Position numbers and translations under genes: made by a program
Source of the DNA: Rhodospirillaceae bacterium
GTDB taxonomy: Bacteria > Pseudomonadota > Alphaproteobacteria > Dongiales > Dongiaceae
Assembly (NCBI GenBank): GCA_016712715.1
Contig: JADJQM010000001.1
Coordinates: 372,001 to 436,000 of the forward strand
DNA: 64,000 bases
Direction: 5' to 3'
In this document: one piece after another, positions 24,302 through 32,798 of the stretch
Layout: each line of letters opens with the position of its first letter
How positions within the stretch are numbered: the stretch's first letter is position 1
Notes under the pieces: generated by a model
What the model saw: the letters and a program-made list of their open reading frames with translations, nothing else
Databases searched by the model: none
What the model was told of the DNA's origin: nothing

Positions 24302-27300
24302 TTGCGGGGGCTCCATCCTCGAGGAAGGTCGGTTTGCTGATCTTGGCCGCGATCACCTTGCCCTCATAGGGCAGGTAGACCGTCTGGCCCATGCGATTGC
24401 GACCATTCTTGATGACCGCCATGGCGATCGAACGATTGGCGTTCGGGCTCCAGTAACTCGACGTCACATGGCCGATCATGGTCATCGGCGGCTTGTCCTT
24501 CACGTGCTCGACCACCTGCGCGCCTTCCGCCAGGGCGTCGTTCGGATTTTCCGTGAGGAGACCGACCAGATGCTTTCGGTCCGGCCGCTTGGTATCGGAA
24601 CGGAGATGCGAGCGGCGGCCGATGAAGTCGGGCTTGGCTTTGCCGATGATCCATTCGAAGCCGAGATCCTGGGGCGTCATCGTGCCGTCGGTTTCCTGGC
24701 CCACGATCACGAATCCCTTTTCGGCGCGCAGCACATGGAGCGCTTCGGTGCCGTAGGGGGTGATGCTGAACTCCTCACCCGCCGTCATCAGCGCGCGCCA
24801 GACATGGAGCGCGTAGCTCGGCGGAATATTGACTTCGTAGGAGAGCTCGCCAGTGAAGCTGATGCGGTAGATGCGTGCCTTGACACCAGCAACAGTGCAG
24901 TCCCGCCAGGTCATGAACGGGAAGGCTTCTTCCGAGAGATCGATATCCGAAACGACCTTCTCAAGCACCTTGCGGGAGTTGGGTCCGTTCAGCGCGAAGA
25001 CAGCCCATTGTTCGGTGACACTGGTGAAGTAGACCTTCTTGTCCGGCCATTCGCACTGATGCCATTCCTCCAGCCAGCTCATGACGCGCGGGGCGCCGCC
25101 GGTGGTGGTGGTCATGTGGAAATGGTTTTCCGAGATGCGGCTGGTGACGCCGTCATCGAACACCATGCCGTCTTCGCCGCACATGAAGCCATAGCGGCAT
25201 TTGCCGGGCTCCAGCTTGGACCAGGCATTGGTGTAGACCATGTTGAGGAACCAGGCGGCGTCCGGCCCCTGGATATCGATCTTGCCAAGCGTCGAGGCGT
25301 CGACGATGCCGACGGAGTCGCGGGTCGCCTTCACCTCGCGGTTGACTGCGGCATGCATATCCTCGCCGGCCTTCGGGTAGTACCAGGCACGGTGCCACTG
25401 GCCGACGCACTCAAACGGCGCGCCATGCTCGGCATGCCACTGATGGATCGGCGTCTTGCGGATGGGGTCGAGGAAGTCGCCCTTGTCCGACCCGGCGAAC
25501 ACACCGAAGGTGACGGGCGTGTAAGGCGGGCGGAAGGTGGTGGTGCCGACTTCCGGGATCGAGACGTTCTTCAGGCCTGCCATGATGGCCAGCGCATTGA
25601 CGTTGCTGGTCTTGCCCTGGTCTGTCGCCATGCCCATCGTGGTATAGCGCTTCAGATGCTCGACCGAGACATAACCTTCGCGGTGCGCCAGCATCACGTC
25701 GGCGGCGGTCACGTCGTTCTGGTAATCGACGAAATGCTTGCCGCCCTGGCCGACCGGCACATTGGACGGGATGATCCACAGCGAACGCAGGGGCTGGGCA
25801 TCGGGCTCGGGCTCGGCACTCGGCGCATTGCCGGTCACATTGCTGAAGCCGAACCTGGCGGCAGCCTCCGCACCGGCATTGTGGCCCTCATTGAGCGCCT
25901 CGTTGAGGCCGAAGGCGCCGCGCGCTGAACCCACCGAGCGGTTGTTCTGCCCGGGCATGATCGGGCCGGGCACGAAGGCCTGGATGCCGTCATCCCACAC
26001 CACCTTGGCGCGGGTCTGCGAATGGAGATGCACTGTCGGCTGCCAGCCGCCCGAACTCAGCACTGTGTCGCAATAGAGATGGCGCGCACTGCCCGTGACG
26101 CCCTTGCCGTCGCTGGTCAACGTCTGCACGTCGACTTCGCGCACCTGCTTGGTGCCCTTGACGTGGGTGATCGCCGAATTCTCGATAATCTCGATACCCT
26201 TGGCACGTGCCGCCTGCGGCAGCGCACCGGTCGGGTTGGCGCGGAGATCGACGATGGCCGCGACCGAGACACCGGCCGCGGTGAGGTCGAGGGCCGTCTG
26301 ATAGGCGGTGTCGTTGTTGGTCATGATGACGACGCGCTGGCCCGGCGTCGCCCCGTAACGGTTGACATAGGTGCGTGCGGCCGAGGCCAGCATGCAGCCC
26401 GGGCGATCGTTGTCGCTATAGACCAGCGGGCGTTCGATCGAGCCGGTTGCCAGGATTACTTCCTTGGCGCGGATACGCCACAGACGCTGGCGCGGGCCGG
26501 TGGCTGTAGGGCCGAGATGATCGGTCAGGCGCTCGACACAGCTCAGCATGTTGGCGTCTAGATAGGCAAACGCCGTCGTGCGCGTCAGCACGCGAACTTC
26601 CGGCATGTTGCCGAGTTCGGCGCTGGCAGCGGCGACCCAGTCGGCGGCCGGCTTGCCGTCGATGGTGCGGTCGCGTTCGGACAACAGCGAGCCGCCCAGT
26701 TCCGATTGCTCGTCGACCAGTACGACGCGGGCACCGGTCCGGCCGGCGGACAGAGCTGCCGCGAGGCCGGCGGGGTTGCCACCCACCACCATCACATCGC
26801 AATGGCCATAGACCTTGTCATATCGATCCGGGTCGGTCTCATGCGATCCGGTCCCGAGACCAGCCATGCGACGGATGAACTTTTCATAGAACATCCAGCC
26901 ATCTTTGGGCCACTTGAAGGTCTTGTAATAGAAGCCCGACGGCAGGAAGCGGCTCACCACCGAGTTCACGGCGCCAAGATCAAAATCGAGGCTCGGCCAA
27001 CGGTTCTGCGAGGCCGTGACGAGGCCGTCATAAAGCTCGATCTGCGGGGCGCGCGTGTTGGGCTCGCGCCTTGCGCCGGTGCCGACTTCGATGAGCGCGT
27101 TCGGCTCTTCCGGACCCGCCGAAATAATGCCGCGCGGGCGGTGATATTTGAACGACCGGCCGACCAGCGTCACGCCATTGGCGAGCAGGGCAGAGGCGAG
27201 GCTGTCGCCCTGATAGCCGTAATAAGTCTTGCCGTCGAAGGTGAAGCGGACCGGCTTCGAGCGGTCGATGCGGCCGCCGGTGGCGACGCGGTTCTTCTGC

Positions 27301-27308
27301 GCGCTCAT
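24294..27308 (-). CDS. soxA: sarcosine oxidase subunit alpha
   Basis: A 1004-residue subunit of heterotetrameric sarcosine oxidase, which oxidises sarcosine to glycine, hydrogen peroxide and a one-carbon unit that is passed to tetrahydrofolate. The N-terminal domain contains FTFDGKTYYGYQGDSLASAL and the GRSFKYHRPRGI motif; a dinucleotide fold follows (MVVGGNPAGLAAALSAGRTG, near residue 175), matching the NAD site of the alpha subunit. From about residue 600 it carries a GcvT-like domain for the folate reaction, with DASTLGKIDIQGPDAAWFLN and YRISFTGELSYEVNIP. It follows soxD by one base and overlaps soxG, in the order known from Corynebacterium and rhizobia. Confidence 0.96.
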   Translation of the reverse strand: MSAQKNRVATGGRIDRSKPVRFTFDGKTYYGYQGDSLASALLANGVTLVGRSFKYHRPRGIISAGPEEPNALIEVGTGARREPNTRAPQIELYDGLVTASQNRWPSLDFDLGAVNSVVSRFLPSGFYYKTFKWPKDGWMFYEKFIRRMAGLGTGSHETDPDRYDKVYGHCDVMVVGGNPAGLAAALSAGRTGARVVLVDEQSELGGSLLSERDRTIDGKPAADWVAAASAELGNMPEVRVLTRTTAFAYLDANMLSCVERLTDHLGPTATGPRQRLWRIRAKEVILATGSIERPLVYSDNDRPGCMLASAARTYVNRYGATPGQRVVIMTNNDTAYQTALDLTAAGVSVAAIVDLRANPTGALPQAARAKGIEIIENSAITHVKGTKQVREVDVQTLTSDGKGVTGSARHLYCDTVLSSGGWQPTVHLHSQTRAKVVWDDGIQAFVPGPIMPGQNNRSVGSARGAFGLNEALNEGHNAGAEAAARFGFSNVTGNAPSAEPEPDAQPLRSLWIIPSNVPVGQGGKHFVDYQNDVTAADVMLAHREGYVSVEHLKRYTTMGMATDQGKTSNVNALAIMAGLKNVSIPEVGTTTFRPPYTPVTFGVFAGSDKGDFLDPIRKTPIHQWHAEHGAPFECVGQWHRAWYYPKAGEDMHAAVNREVKATRDSVGIVDASTLGKIDIQGPDAAWFLNMVYTNAWSKLEPGKCRYGFMCGEDGMVFDDGVTSRISENHFHMTTTTGGAPRVMSWLEEWHQCEWPDKKVYFTSVTEQWAVFALNGPNSRKVLEKVVSDIDLSEEAFPFMTWRDCTVAGVKARIYRISFTGELSYEVNIPPSYALHVWRALMTAGEEFSITPYGTEALHVLRAEKGFVIVGQETDGTMTPQDLGFEWIIGKAKPDFIGRRSHLRSDTKRPDRKHLVGLLTENPNDALAEGAQVVEHVKDKPPMTMIGHVTSSYWSPNANRSIAMAVIKNGRNRMGQTVYLPYEGKVIAAKISKPTFLEDGAPANG

Positions 27309-27309
27309 G

Positions 27310-27600
27310 TTACTTCTGCTCCAGCTTCGGGGCCGGTTCGCCCATCGGATAGACTTTGATGATCTCGTGGGTCACCGTGTGCCGCGCGACATTGAACCAT
27401 TGGCGGCAGCCGCGCGCATGGACCCAGCGCTCGAAATGCACACCCTTCGGGTTCTTCCGCATGAACAGGTAGTCGGCCCATTCGGCATCCGACATGGTGT
27501 TCTGCTGTTCCAGCGTCGGGCGCGCGATATGCGCCTCATGGCCGTAAGCGAACTCATGCTCGTCGCGGGGACCGCAATAGGGGCAGGAGATGAGAAGCAT
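27310..27600 (-). CDS. soxD: sarcosine oxidase subunit delta
   Basis: A 96-residue small subunit. It opens with LLISCPYCGPRDEHEF, a CPYC motif that with the later HARGCRQWF segment supplies the zinc site of the delta subunit. The conserved WADYLFMRKNPKG and TVTHEIIKVYPMGE stretches are typical. It lies between soxB and soxA with gaps of 21 and 1 bases, as in all known sox operons. Confidence 0.95.
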   Translation of the reverse strand: MLLISCPYCGPRDEHEFAYGHEAHIARPTLEQQNTMSDAEWADYLFMRKNPKGVHFERWVHARGCRQWFNVARHTVTHEIIKVYPMGEPAPKLEQK

Positions 27601-27621
27601 GTGATTGTCTCTCTAAACCGA

Positions 27622-28875
27622 TTAGTGCGCGACGCCGGCGGCGCCGTGCTCGTCGATGAGGTAGCCGGTGGTGAATCGCTCGAGCGCAAATGGTTGCGCC
27701 AGTTTGTGCGGTTCGCCGGTTGCGATGGTGTGCGCAAAGACGTTGCCCGAGCCCGGCGTGGCCTTGAAGCCGCCGGTGCCCCAGCCGCAATTGATGAACA
27801 GGTTCTCGACCGGCGTCTTGCCGATGATTGGCGATGCGTCCGGGCAGGTGTCGACGATGCCGCCCCATTGGCGAAGCATGCGCAGCCGGCCGAAGCAGGG
27901 GAAGAGATCGGTCAGCGCGTTCAACTGGTTCTCGATGATGAACGGCGAGCCAACCTGGGCGTAGGAGGTGTAGGCGTCGATACCCGCACCCAGCACCAGC
28001 TCGCCCTTGTCGGACTGGCTGACATAGACATGGACCTGGGGCGACATGACGACCGTGTTGAGGATCGGCTTGATCGGCTCGGAGACCAGGGCCTGCAGCG
28101 GATGGCTTTCGACCGGCAGGCGGAAGCCGGCCAAGCCCGCCATCACGCCGGAATGGCCGGCGACGACGATGCCGACCTTCTTGCCGCCGATGAAGCCGCG
28201 ATTGGTCTCGACACCCTTGACGACACCATTGACGATCTTGAATCCGGTGACTTCGGTATTCTGCAGGATGTCGACACCGCGTTCGTCGGCCTTGCGGGCA
28301 AAGCCCCAGGCGACGGCGTCATGACGGGCGACGCCACCCCGGCGCTGCAAGCTTGCACCCATGATCGGATAGCGCGCGGAGGCCGAGCAATCCAGGATCG
28401 GCACCATTTCCTTGATCTGCTCGGGCGTCAGGATCTCGCTGTCGATGCCGTTCAACTGGATGGCGTAGACGCGGCGGCGCAGGGCCTGCATGTCATGTTG
28501 CGTGTGCGCGAGGTTCATCAGGCCGCGCTGGCTGAACATGACGTTGTAATTGAGATCCTGGGTCAGGCCCTCGAACAGCTTCAGCGAATGCTCGTAGAGA
28601 TGCGCCGATTCATCCCACAGATAGTTCGACCGCACGATGGTCGTGTTGCGGCCGGTATTGCCGCCGCCGATCCAGCCCTTTTCGAGCACTGCCACATTGG
28701 TGATGCCGTGCTCCTTGGCGAGATAGTAAGCCGTCGCCAGCCCATGGCCGCCGCCACCGATGATGATGACATCATATTCCGGTTTCGGCGCCGGGCTGCG
28801 CCAGGCCTCCTGCCAGCCTTGGTGGTAGCTGAGGGCATTCCGGACCAGGCTGAAGATCGAATAGTTCTGCTTCAT
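27622..28875 (-). CDS. soxB: sarcosine oxidase subunit beta
   Basis: A 417-residue catalytic flavoprotein subunit, first gene of the operon. The FAD loop is VIIIGGGGHGLATAYYLA at residues 35-52, followed by GWIGGGNTGRNTTIVRSNYL, a hallmark of heterotetrameric SoxB. In characterised enzymes a beta-subunit histidine binds FMN covalently; the SQRGLMNLAHTQHD segment is the likely place here. The C-terminal substrate region has NLFINCGWGTGGFKATPGSG. It is divergent from the GbdR-like regulator gene with 284 bases between, where a candidate operator lies. Confidence 0.96.
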   Translation of the reverse strand: MKQNYSIFSLVRNALSYHQGWQEAWRSPAPKPEYDVIIIGGGGHGLATAYYLAKEHGITNVAVLEKGWIGGGNTGRNTTIVRSNYLWDESAHLYEHSLKLFEGLTQDLNYNVMFSQRGLMNLAHTQHDMQALRRRVYAIQLNGIDSEILTPEQIKEMVPILDCSASARYPIMGASLQRRGGVARHDAVAWGFARKADERGVDILQNTEVTGFKIVNGVVKGVETNRGFIGGKKVGIVVAGHSGVMAGLAGFRLPVESHPLQALVSEPIKPILNTVVMSPQVHVYVSQSDKGELVLGAGIDAYTSYAQVGSPFIIENQLNALTDLFPCFGRLRMLRQWGGIVDTCPDASPIIGKTPVENLFINCGWGTGGFKATPGSGNVFAHTIATGEPHKLAQPFALERFTTGYLIDEHGAAGVAH

Positions 28876-29122
28876 AGCATTCCCAGATTTGGGGGTTTCC
28901 CCGAAAACGGCTTAGCAGCGGGGTACAGGGGCATTTACGGTGCCGGATAATGCCAAGACAAGAAACCCGAATCCGCCAATCGCGCGCCATCTATTGTCGT
29001 GTTAACGCCCTGGGTCAAGCTGCCACATTTCATGGCGTTTTGAGATTTTCGCGCGGAAAACCTTACTGCCCATGAGGATGCAGCTATTATTCGCGCGTCG
29101 TTACAAGAAATTGGCGCAATGG

Positions 29123-29142
29123 CGGAAACCTGACCATTTCTG
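29123..29142. promoter_or_regulatory. degenerate dyad CGGAAAC-N6-ATTTCTG, candidate operator
   Basis: CGGAAAC CTGACC ATTTCTG keeps the six-base spacer of the perfect dyad at 15936-15955 and five of seven arm pairs. With the flanking ATGGCG, 15 of 20 bases match between 29119-29138 and 15932-15951. It lies 18 bases upstream of the GbdR-like start and in the region shared with soxB. Confidence 0.4.
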
Positions 29143-29159
29143 ACCAACAGGACTAAACA

Positions 29160-30269
29160 ATGTCGCGGCAGCGCCATTTTGCCTGTGGACGACATGTCGG
29201 AAATGAGATAATTCCCCTCGACGACTTCAGGTCAAGCTCACTCATATGTAGAGGGAATGCCGCCGTGTTCGGTGATTTGCCGGTGAAACTGCCCCAGGAC
29301 ATCGCCTTCCTGCTGGTGCCGAATTTCTCGATGATAGCCTTCACCTCCGCGGTCGAGCCGATGCGCCTCGCCAATCGCGTCGCTGGGAAGGAGCTCTACC
29401 GGTGGCATCTGTTCTCGCCCGACGGCAAGCCGGTGCAGGCCTCCAACAACATCCCGCTGACGCCGGAAGGGTCGGCCGAGCATATCGTCAATTACGACAC
29501 GATCATGCTGTGCAGCGGTGTCGACGGCCATCTCTATGAAGACAAGAACGTATTTGCCTATTTGCGTCGTGCCGACAGGCAGGGGGCGGATATCGGCGCG
29601 CTGTGTACCGGTGCGCATATCCTGGCCAAGGCCAACATGCTCAACGGCTATCGCTGCACAATCCATTGGGAAAATCTCGCCAGCTTCGCCGAGAACTTCC
29701 CCGAGATCGACGTCACGTCGGAACTCTTCGAAATTGATCGCAACCGCTTCACCTGCTCGGGGGGCACCGCCGCCCTCGATATGATGCTCAACCTCATCTC
29801 GCAGCAGCATGGCCACGAGCTTGCGGCCGCCGTCTCCGAGCAGTTCATCCACGAGCGCATCCGCGACCGTCACGACCATCAACGCATGGCGTTGACGGCA
29901 CGTCTCGGTGTCCGCCATCCCAAGCTGATCCAGGTCATCCAGCAGATGGAAGCCAATCTGGAAGAGCCGCTCGACCGGGGGGAACTCGCCGATGCGGCAG
30001 GCCTTTCCAGCCGCCAGATGGAGCGGCTGTTTGCAAAATACCTGCACCGTTCACCGGCGCGCTATTACGTGGAGTTGCGCCTGCACCGGGCGCGCCTGCT
30101 GCTGCTGCAGACCAACATGTCGGTGATCGATGTGGCGCTAGCCTGTGGCTTTGTCTCGGCCTCGCATTTCTCGAAATGCTACCGCGACTTCTTCGGCAAG
30201 ACGCCGCGTCGCGAACGGGCAACGCCCAATGCCGCCCCGCGCCTGCAGCTCGGCAGCGTCGCGGCTTAG
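29160..30269 (+). CDS. GlxA-family (GbdR-like) AraC transcriptional regulator
   Basis: A 369-residue regulator with an N-terminal DJ-1/PfpI-like domain (DIAFLLVPNFSMIAFTSAVEP near residue 48, then IGALCTGAHILAKANMLNG) and a C-terminal AraC helix-turn-helix pair (LADAAGLSSRQMERLFAKYL and VIDVALACGFVSASHFSKCY). The architecture and wording are those of GbdR, the activator of glycine betaine and dimethylglycine catabolism in Pseudomonas. ATG 29160 follows AGGA by seven bases; an in-frame GTG at 29265 behind GAGGGA would remove 35 weakly conserved residues. It is divergent from soxBDAG and shares a dyad motif with the MttB/flavoprotein promoter, which suggests it controls both. Confidence 0.9.
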   Translation: MSRQRHFACGRHVGNEIIPLDDFRSSSLICRGNAAVFGDLPVKLPQDIAFLLVPNFSMIAFTSAVEPMRLANRVAGKELYRWHLFSPDGKPVQASNNIPLTPEGSAEHIVNYDTIMLCSGVDGHLYEDKNVFAYLRRADRQGADIGALCTGAHILAKANMLNGYRCTIHWENLASFAENFPEIDVTSELFEIDRNRFTCSGGTAALDMMLNLISQQHGHELAAAVSEQFIHERIRDRHDHQRMALTARLGVRHPKLIQVIQQMEANLEEPLDRGELADAAGLSSRQMERLFAKYLHRSPARYYVELRLHRARLLLLQTNMSVIDVALACGFVSASHFSKCYRDFFGKTPRRERATPNAAPRLQLGSVAA

Positions 30270-30574
30270 CAGTCCAGGGTCTTGTTGCGGTTGAGTTCCG
30301 GCTCTTCGATTTCCTCGGCATCCACCGGCGGCGTTGCGCTGGTCGTGGCTGGCTGCTGGAAATAGTCGCTGAAATCATAGGCGTCGCCATCGCGATCGTT
30401 CTGCGCGAGGTTCTCTTCGAACAGCGTGTCGACCGGGCGCGACGCATCATTGATCTGCTCGACAATGCCGCGCAGCGGTTCAACATGGCCCTCATCGGCG
30501 AAGGCGAGGCCGGCACCCACAAAAAAGCAGATGGCAATCATGACCAACGTGGCGATGCTCATAATACGGAACAT
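30266..30574 (-). CDS. hypothetical exported or membrane-anchored small protein
   Basis: Not recognised. It has 102 residues starting at ATG 30574, chosen because AAGGGG lies just upstream and the next residues form a hydrophobic segment (MSIATLVMIAICFFVGAGLA) suited to a signal peptide or anchor. The remainder is acidic and probably unstructured, with DEGHVEPLRGIVEQI, DRDGDAYDFSDYF, and the end ELNRNKTLDC. The frame is open further upstream, but that part looks non-coding. It ends four bases into the convergent regulator gene. A periplasmic location is inferred only from the leader. Confidence 0.6.
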   Translation of the reverse strand: MFRIMSIATLVMIAICFFVGAGLAFADEGHVEPLRGIVEQINDASRPVDTLFEENLAQNDRDGDAYDFSDYFQQPATTSATPPVDAEEIEEPELNRNKTLDC

Positions 30575-30799
30575 GGCGGACCCCTTGATGCGACTTCCTG
30601 GCGCGGCTTCGTTGGCGCCGTTTCGATGCTCAAAGGGTAGCTGGATGATGATCCAGGGTCTGTGATCTGGGCCACAAGCTAGGTTTAATCTATCTATCTG
30701 ATAACGCTCGAATAAATATTCGAATGTGACGGAACGCACAGTGCTCGGTCTGGCAGGCTGGGAGAACGCGCACCGGTTTGCGCTGCCGCGAATCGGCCG

Positions 30800-31072
30800 T
30801 CAGTCCTTCATCCCGACCGTCGACTTCCAGTATTCCAGCGAACAACTGACTGCGGCGGGCAAATTGGGATGACGGTCTTTCATGGCCTGCTCGGCGACGG
30901 CGCCCCCGGACAGGTTCTGCACCAGGGATGAAGCGAGATCATTGCTGCCTGCTTCCTGGGCGATAGTCTTCTGTTCAAGCGCATCGCAGGAGCTGGTCGC
31001 GGATTCCAACACCTGCGGCGCCCAAATGAACGCAACGATCAGAATGACGAGGGTAAGGAGGAGGCGCCTCAC
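30800..31072 (-). CDS. hypothetical small membrane-anchored protein
   Basis: Not recognised. The GTG at 31072 overlaps the stop of the HD-domain gene by four bases (GTGA), which decides the start and implies coupling. The 90 residues open with a single hydrophobic helix (RLLLTLVILIVAFIWAPQVL), followed by a polar region with two cysteines (SSCDALEQKTIAQE and AAVSCSLEYWKSTVGM) that could form a disulfide in the periplasm. The longer open frame upstream lies within the HD gene and is unlikely to be used. Confidence 0.6.
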   Translation of the reverse strand: MRRLLLTLVILIVAFIWAPQVLESATSSCDALEQKTIAQEAGSNDLASSLVQNLSGGAVAEQAMKDRHPNLPAAVSCSLEYWKSTVGMKD

Positions 31073-31644
31073 GCTGCTGCCCGCACACGGCCGAAGGGCG
31101 GCTTGTCGAACAGGCGCCGCACCATCGGCTCGAACTGCTCGATCGGGGCCGTGTCGTAATTCGGGTCGAAACTGTTCTGGTCCCACTTTTCGCAGAACAA
31201 TGCCGTGCGCTCGAACATCGGGTGGCCCCGGAACTGCTCGCGTTCATTGCGGTCGAGACCGATGTGGTGGAAGAAGTAGTAGCCCTGGAACACGCCGTGA
31301 TGCTTCACCAGCCAGTAATTGTCCTCAGACACATAGGGGCGCAGAATCGAGGCGGCGAGTTCGGAATGGTTCTCCGGCGCCAGCAGGTCGCCGATGTCGT
31401 GGAGGAGGGCGCAAACGACGGTTTCCTCGTCGGCCCCGTCGCGCATGGCACGGGTCGCTGATTGCAGCGAATGCTGATAGCGATCGATCTTGTAGCCCAT
31501 CTTGTCGCCGGCAAGCTTCTTGAGGTTGGCGAGCACGTTATCGGCCAACTCGTGGTTCAGCTTCTGATAGATCCGGTCCAGGAACTGATATTCCTCATAG
31601 GTGCCATCGGCCATACGGATGAAATTGACGGATTCTGATTCCAC
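31069..31644 (-). CDS. HD-domain protein, possibly PhnZ/TmpB-like diiron oxygenase
   Basis: A 191-residue protein with an HD metal site: histidine of YQHSLQSATRAM near residue 58 and the HD pair of VVCALLHDIGDLL near residue 82, then ENHSELAASILRPY and KHHGVFQGYYFFHHIG, whose histidines complete a binuclear site. The spacing and the H-S-L-Q-x-A segment resemble PhnZ and TmpB, mixed-valent diiron oxygenases that cleave 1-hydroxyphosphonates; TmpB helps turn trimethyl-aminoethylphosphonate into glycine betaine. A plain phosphohydrolase is the alternative. GTG 31644 follows GAGGA; an ATG at 31614 is also possible. Its neighbour downstream is a coupled small membrane protein. Confidence 0.6.
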   Translation of the reverse strand: MESESVNFIRMADGTYEEYQFLDRIYQKLNHELADNVLANLKKLAGDKMGYKIDRYQHSLQSATRAMRDGADEETVVCALLHDIGDLLAPENHSELAASILRPYVSEDNYWLVKHHGVFQGYYFFHHIGLDRNEREQFRGHPMFERTALFCEKWDQNSFDPNYDTAPIEQFEPMVRRLFDKPPFGRVRAAA

Positions 31645-31724
31645 GGCGGCGCATCCTCGACATTATTTTGCCAAATTTGTCTGCAGTTTAGGGGCAAGTA
31701 ACAGATCGGTCCAGATTATCCGCT

Positions 31725-32423
31725 ATGCCTGCCTCGCTCATCCCGCCGCAATTGTCGGACGCGCTCGCCATTCATGGCATGGCGCTGCGCGGTGGCTTTG
31801 CCGTGGAGCCCCGCGATTCTGTGCCGAGCTTGAAGGACGGCCGCGCGGCGCGGTCGCTGTTGCTGATCGGCAATGTCGGCGGTGGCATGTGGCCTGCCTT
31901 TGCCAGTTCCGGGGCGTTGTCCGATCCACATCCGGACCGCATGGATCGTTGGACCACGCGCGTGATCGACGAGATCGCCGCTGAGCATGATGCGACGCCG
32001 CTTTATCCCTTTTCAGGCCCGCCGTATCACCCGTTCCAGCGCTGGGCGGCGCGAGCCGAGCCGGTCTATGTTTCGCCCCTGCGGATATTCATCCACCCGA
32101 CCTTCGGCCTGTGGCACGCCTACCGTGCGGCGCTGACCTTCGGCGATGTCCTCGACCTGGCGGATATCGCCAGCCCTGTCGCCGCAAATCCCTGCATCAG
32201 TTGCGATGGTCGCCCTTGCCTTTCGACCTGTCCGGTCGGCGCTTTTCAGGAGTCAGGGTTTGATGACTTGGCCTGCGCCCGTCATGTCGATGGGCCGGGC
32301 GGCGCGGAATGCCGCGATCACGGCTGTCTTGCCCGCCGTGCCTGTCCCGTTGGCAGAGATTATTCCTATTCCTCGCCGCAGATGGCCTTTCATATGGAGG
32401 CCTTCTTATCGCGGCGGCGCTGA
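31725..32423 (+). CDS. 4Fe-4S ferredoxin-type protein of unknown function
   Basis: A 232-residue protein. The N-terminal 140 residues contain LLLIGNVGGGMWPAF, reminiscent of the N-terminal domain of epoxyqueuosine-reductase-like proteins and of corrinoid reductive dehalogenase relatives, though no cofactor motif is clear. The C-terminal part has a cysteine cluster, CISCDGRPCLSTCPVGAF, then C in DDLACARHV, CRDHGC and CPVG, enough for one or two [4Fe-4S] clusters. It is divergent from the HD-domain gene with 80 bases between. An electron transfer or metal-cofactor repair role is possible but unproven. Confidence 0.6.
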   Translation: MPASLIPPQLSDALAIHGMALRGGFAVEPRDSVPSLKDGRAARSLLLIGNVGGGMWPAFASSGALSDPHPDRMDRWTTRVIDEIAAEHDATPLYPFSGPPYHPFQRWAARAEPVYVSPLRIFIHPTFGLWHAYRAALTFGDVLDLADIASPVAANPCISCDGRPCLSTCPVGAFQESGFDDLACARHVDGPGGAECRDHGCLARRACPVGRDYSYSSPQMAFHMEAFLSRRR

Positions 32424-32507
32424 AGATTTTCGAAGAACCATGAACCCTGACTGCGGATGCCGCGACCAACAGGCTCCGCTCTTGAAGTGATCATTAAGAA
32501 TAGAAAA

Positions 32508-32621
32508 ATGAGAGATCTCGCTGGTATTAAAGCATTTGGCACCCTCGTAGTTGCGGCATTCATCATGGTTGGCGGCGCCCTCCTGGCAAGCCTGCTGGCA
32601 GGCGCCACATTCGGCGGGTAA
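32508..32621 (+). CDS. putative 37-residue membrane peptide
   Basis: A very short open frame, ATG 32508 to TAA 32619-32621. The product starts MRDLAGIKAFGTLVV and continues as one hydrophobic glycine-rich helix (FIMVGGALLASLLAG). A weak AAGAA precedes the ATG. Its hydrophobic profile is typical of small bacterial membrane proteins, but coding status rests only on this. Confidence 0.4.
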   Translation: MRDLAGIKAFGTLVVAAFIMVGGALLASLLAGATFGG

Positions 32622-32798
32622 AGCGGCCCCGGCGGACGAGCTGGAATCGGGGAAAAGCGCCCCTTTGCAATAGCTTGTGAACCTTGTGACATTGCAGTGC
32701 GGCATTGTGCCTGGCGGGCGATGGCGCTTGTCCGGTTGGGAGTCGATGGGGTATCTACTACTGCTCCTAAAATTGCTTCAACTGGTGGAGGGCGGGCA

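Noticed and set aside
24468..25928. Long open frame antisense to soxA
   Set aside because: No conserved motif; soxA is intact and in a tight operon.
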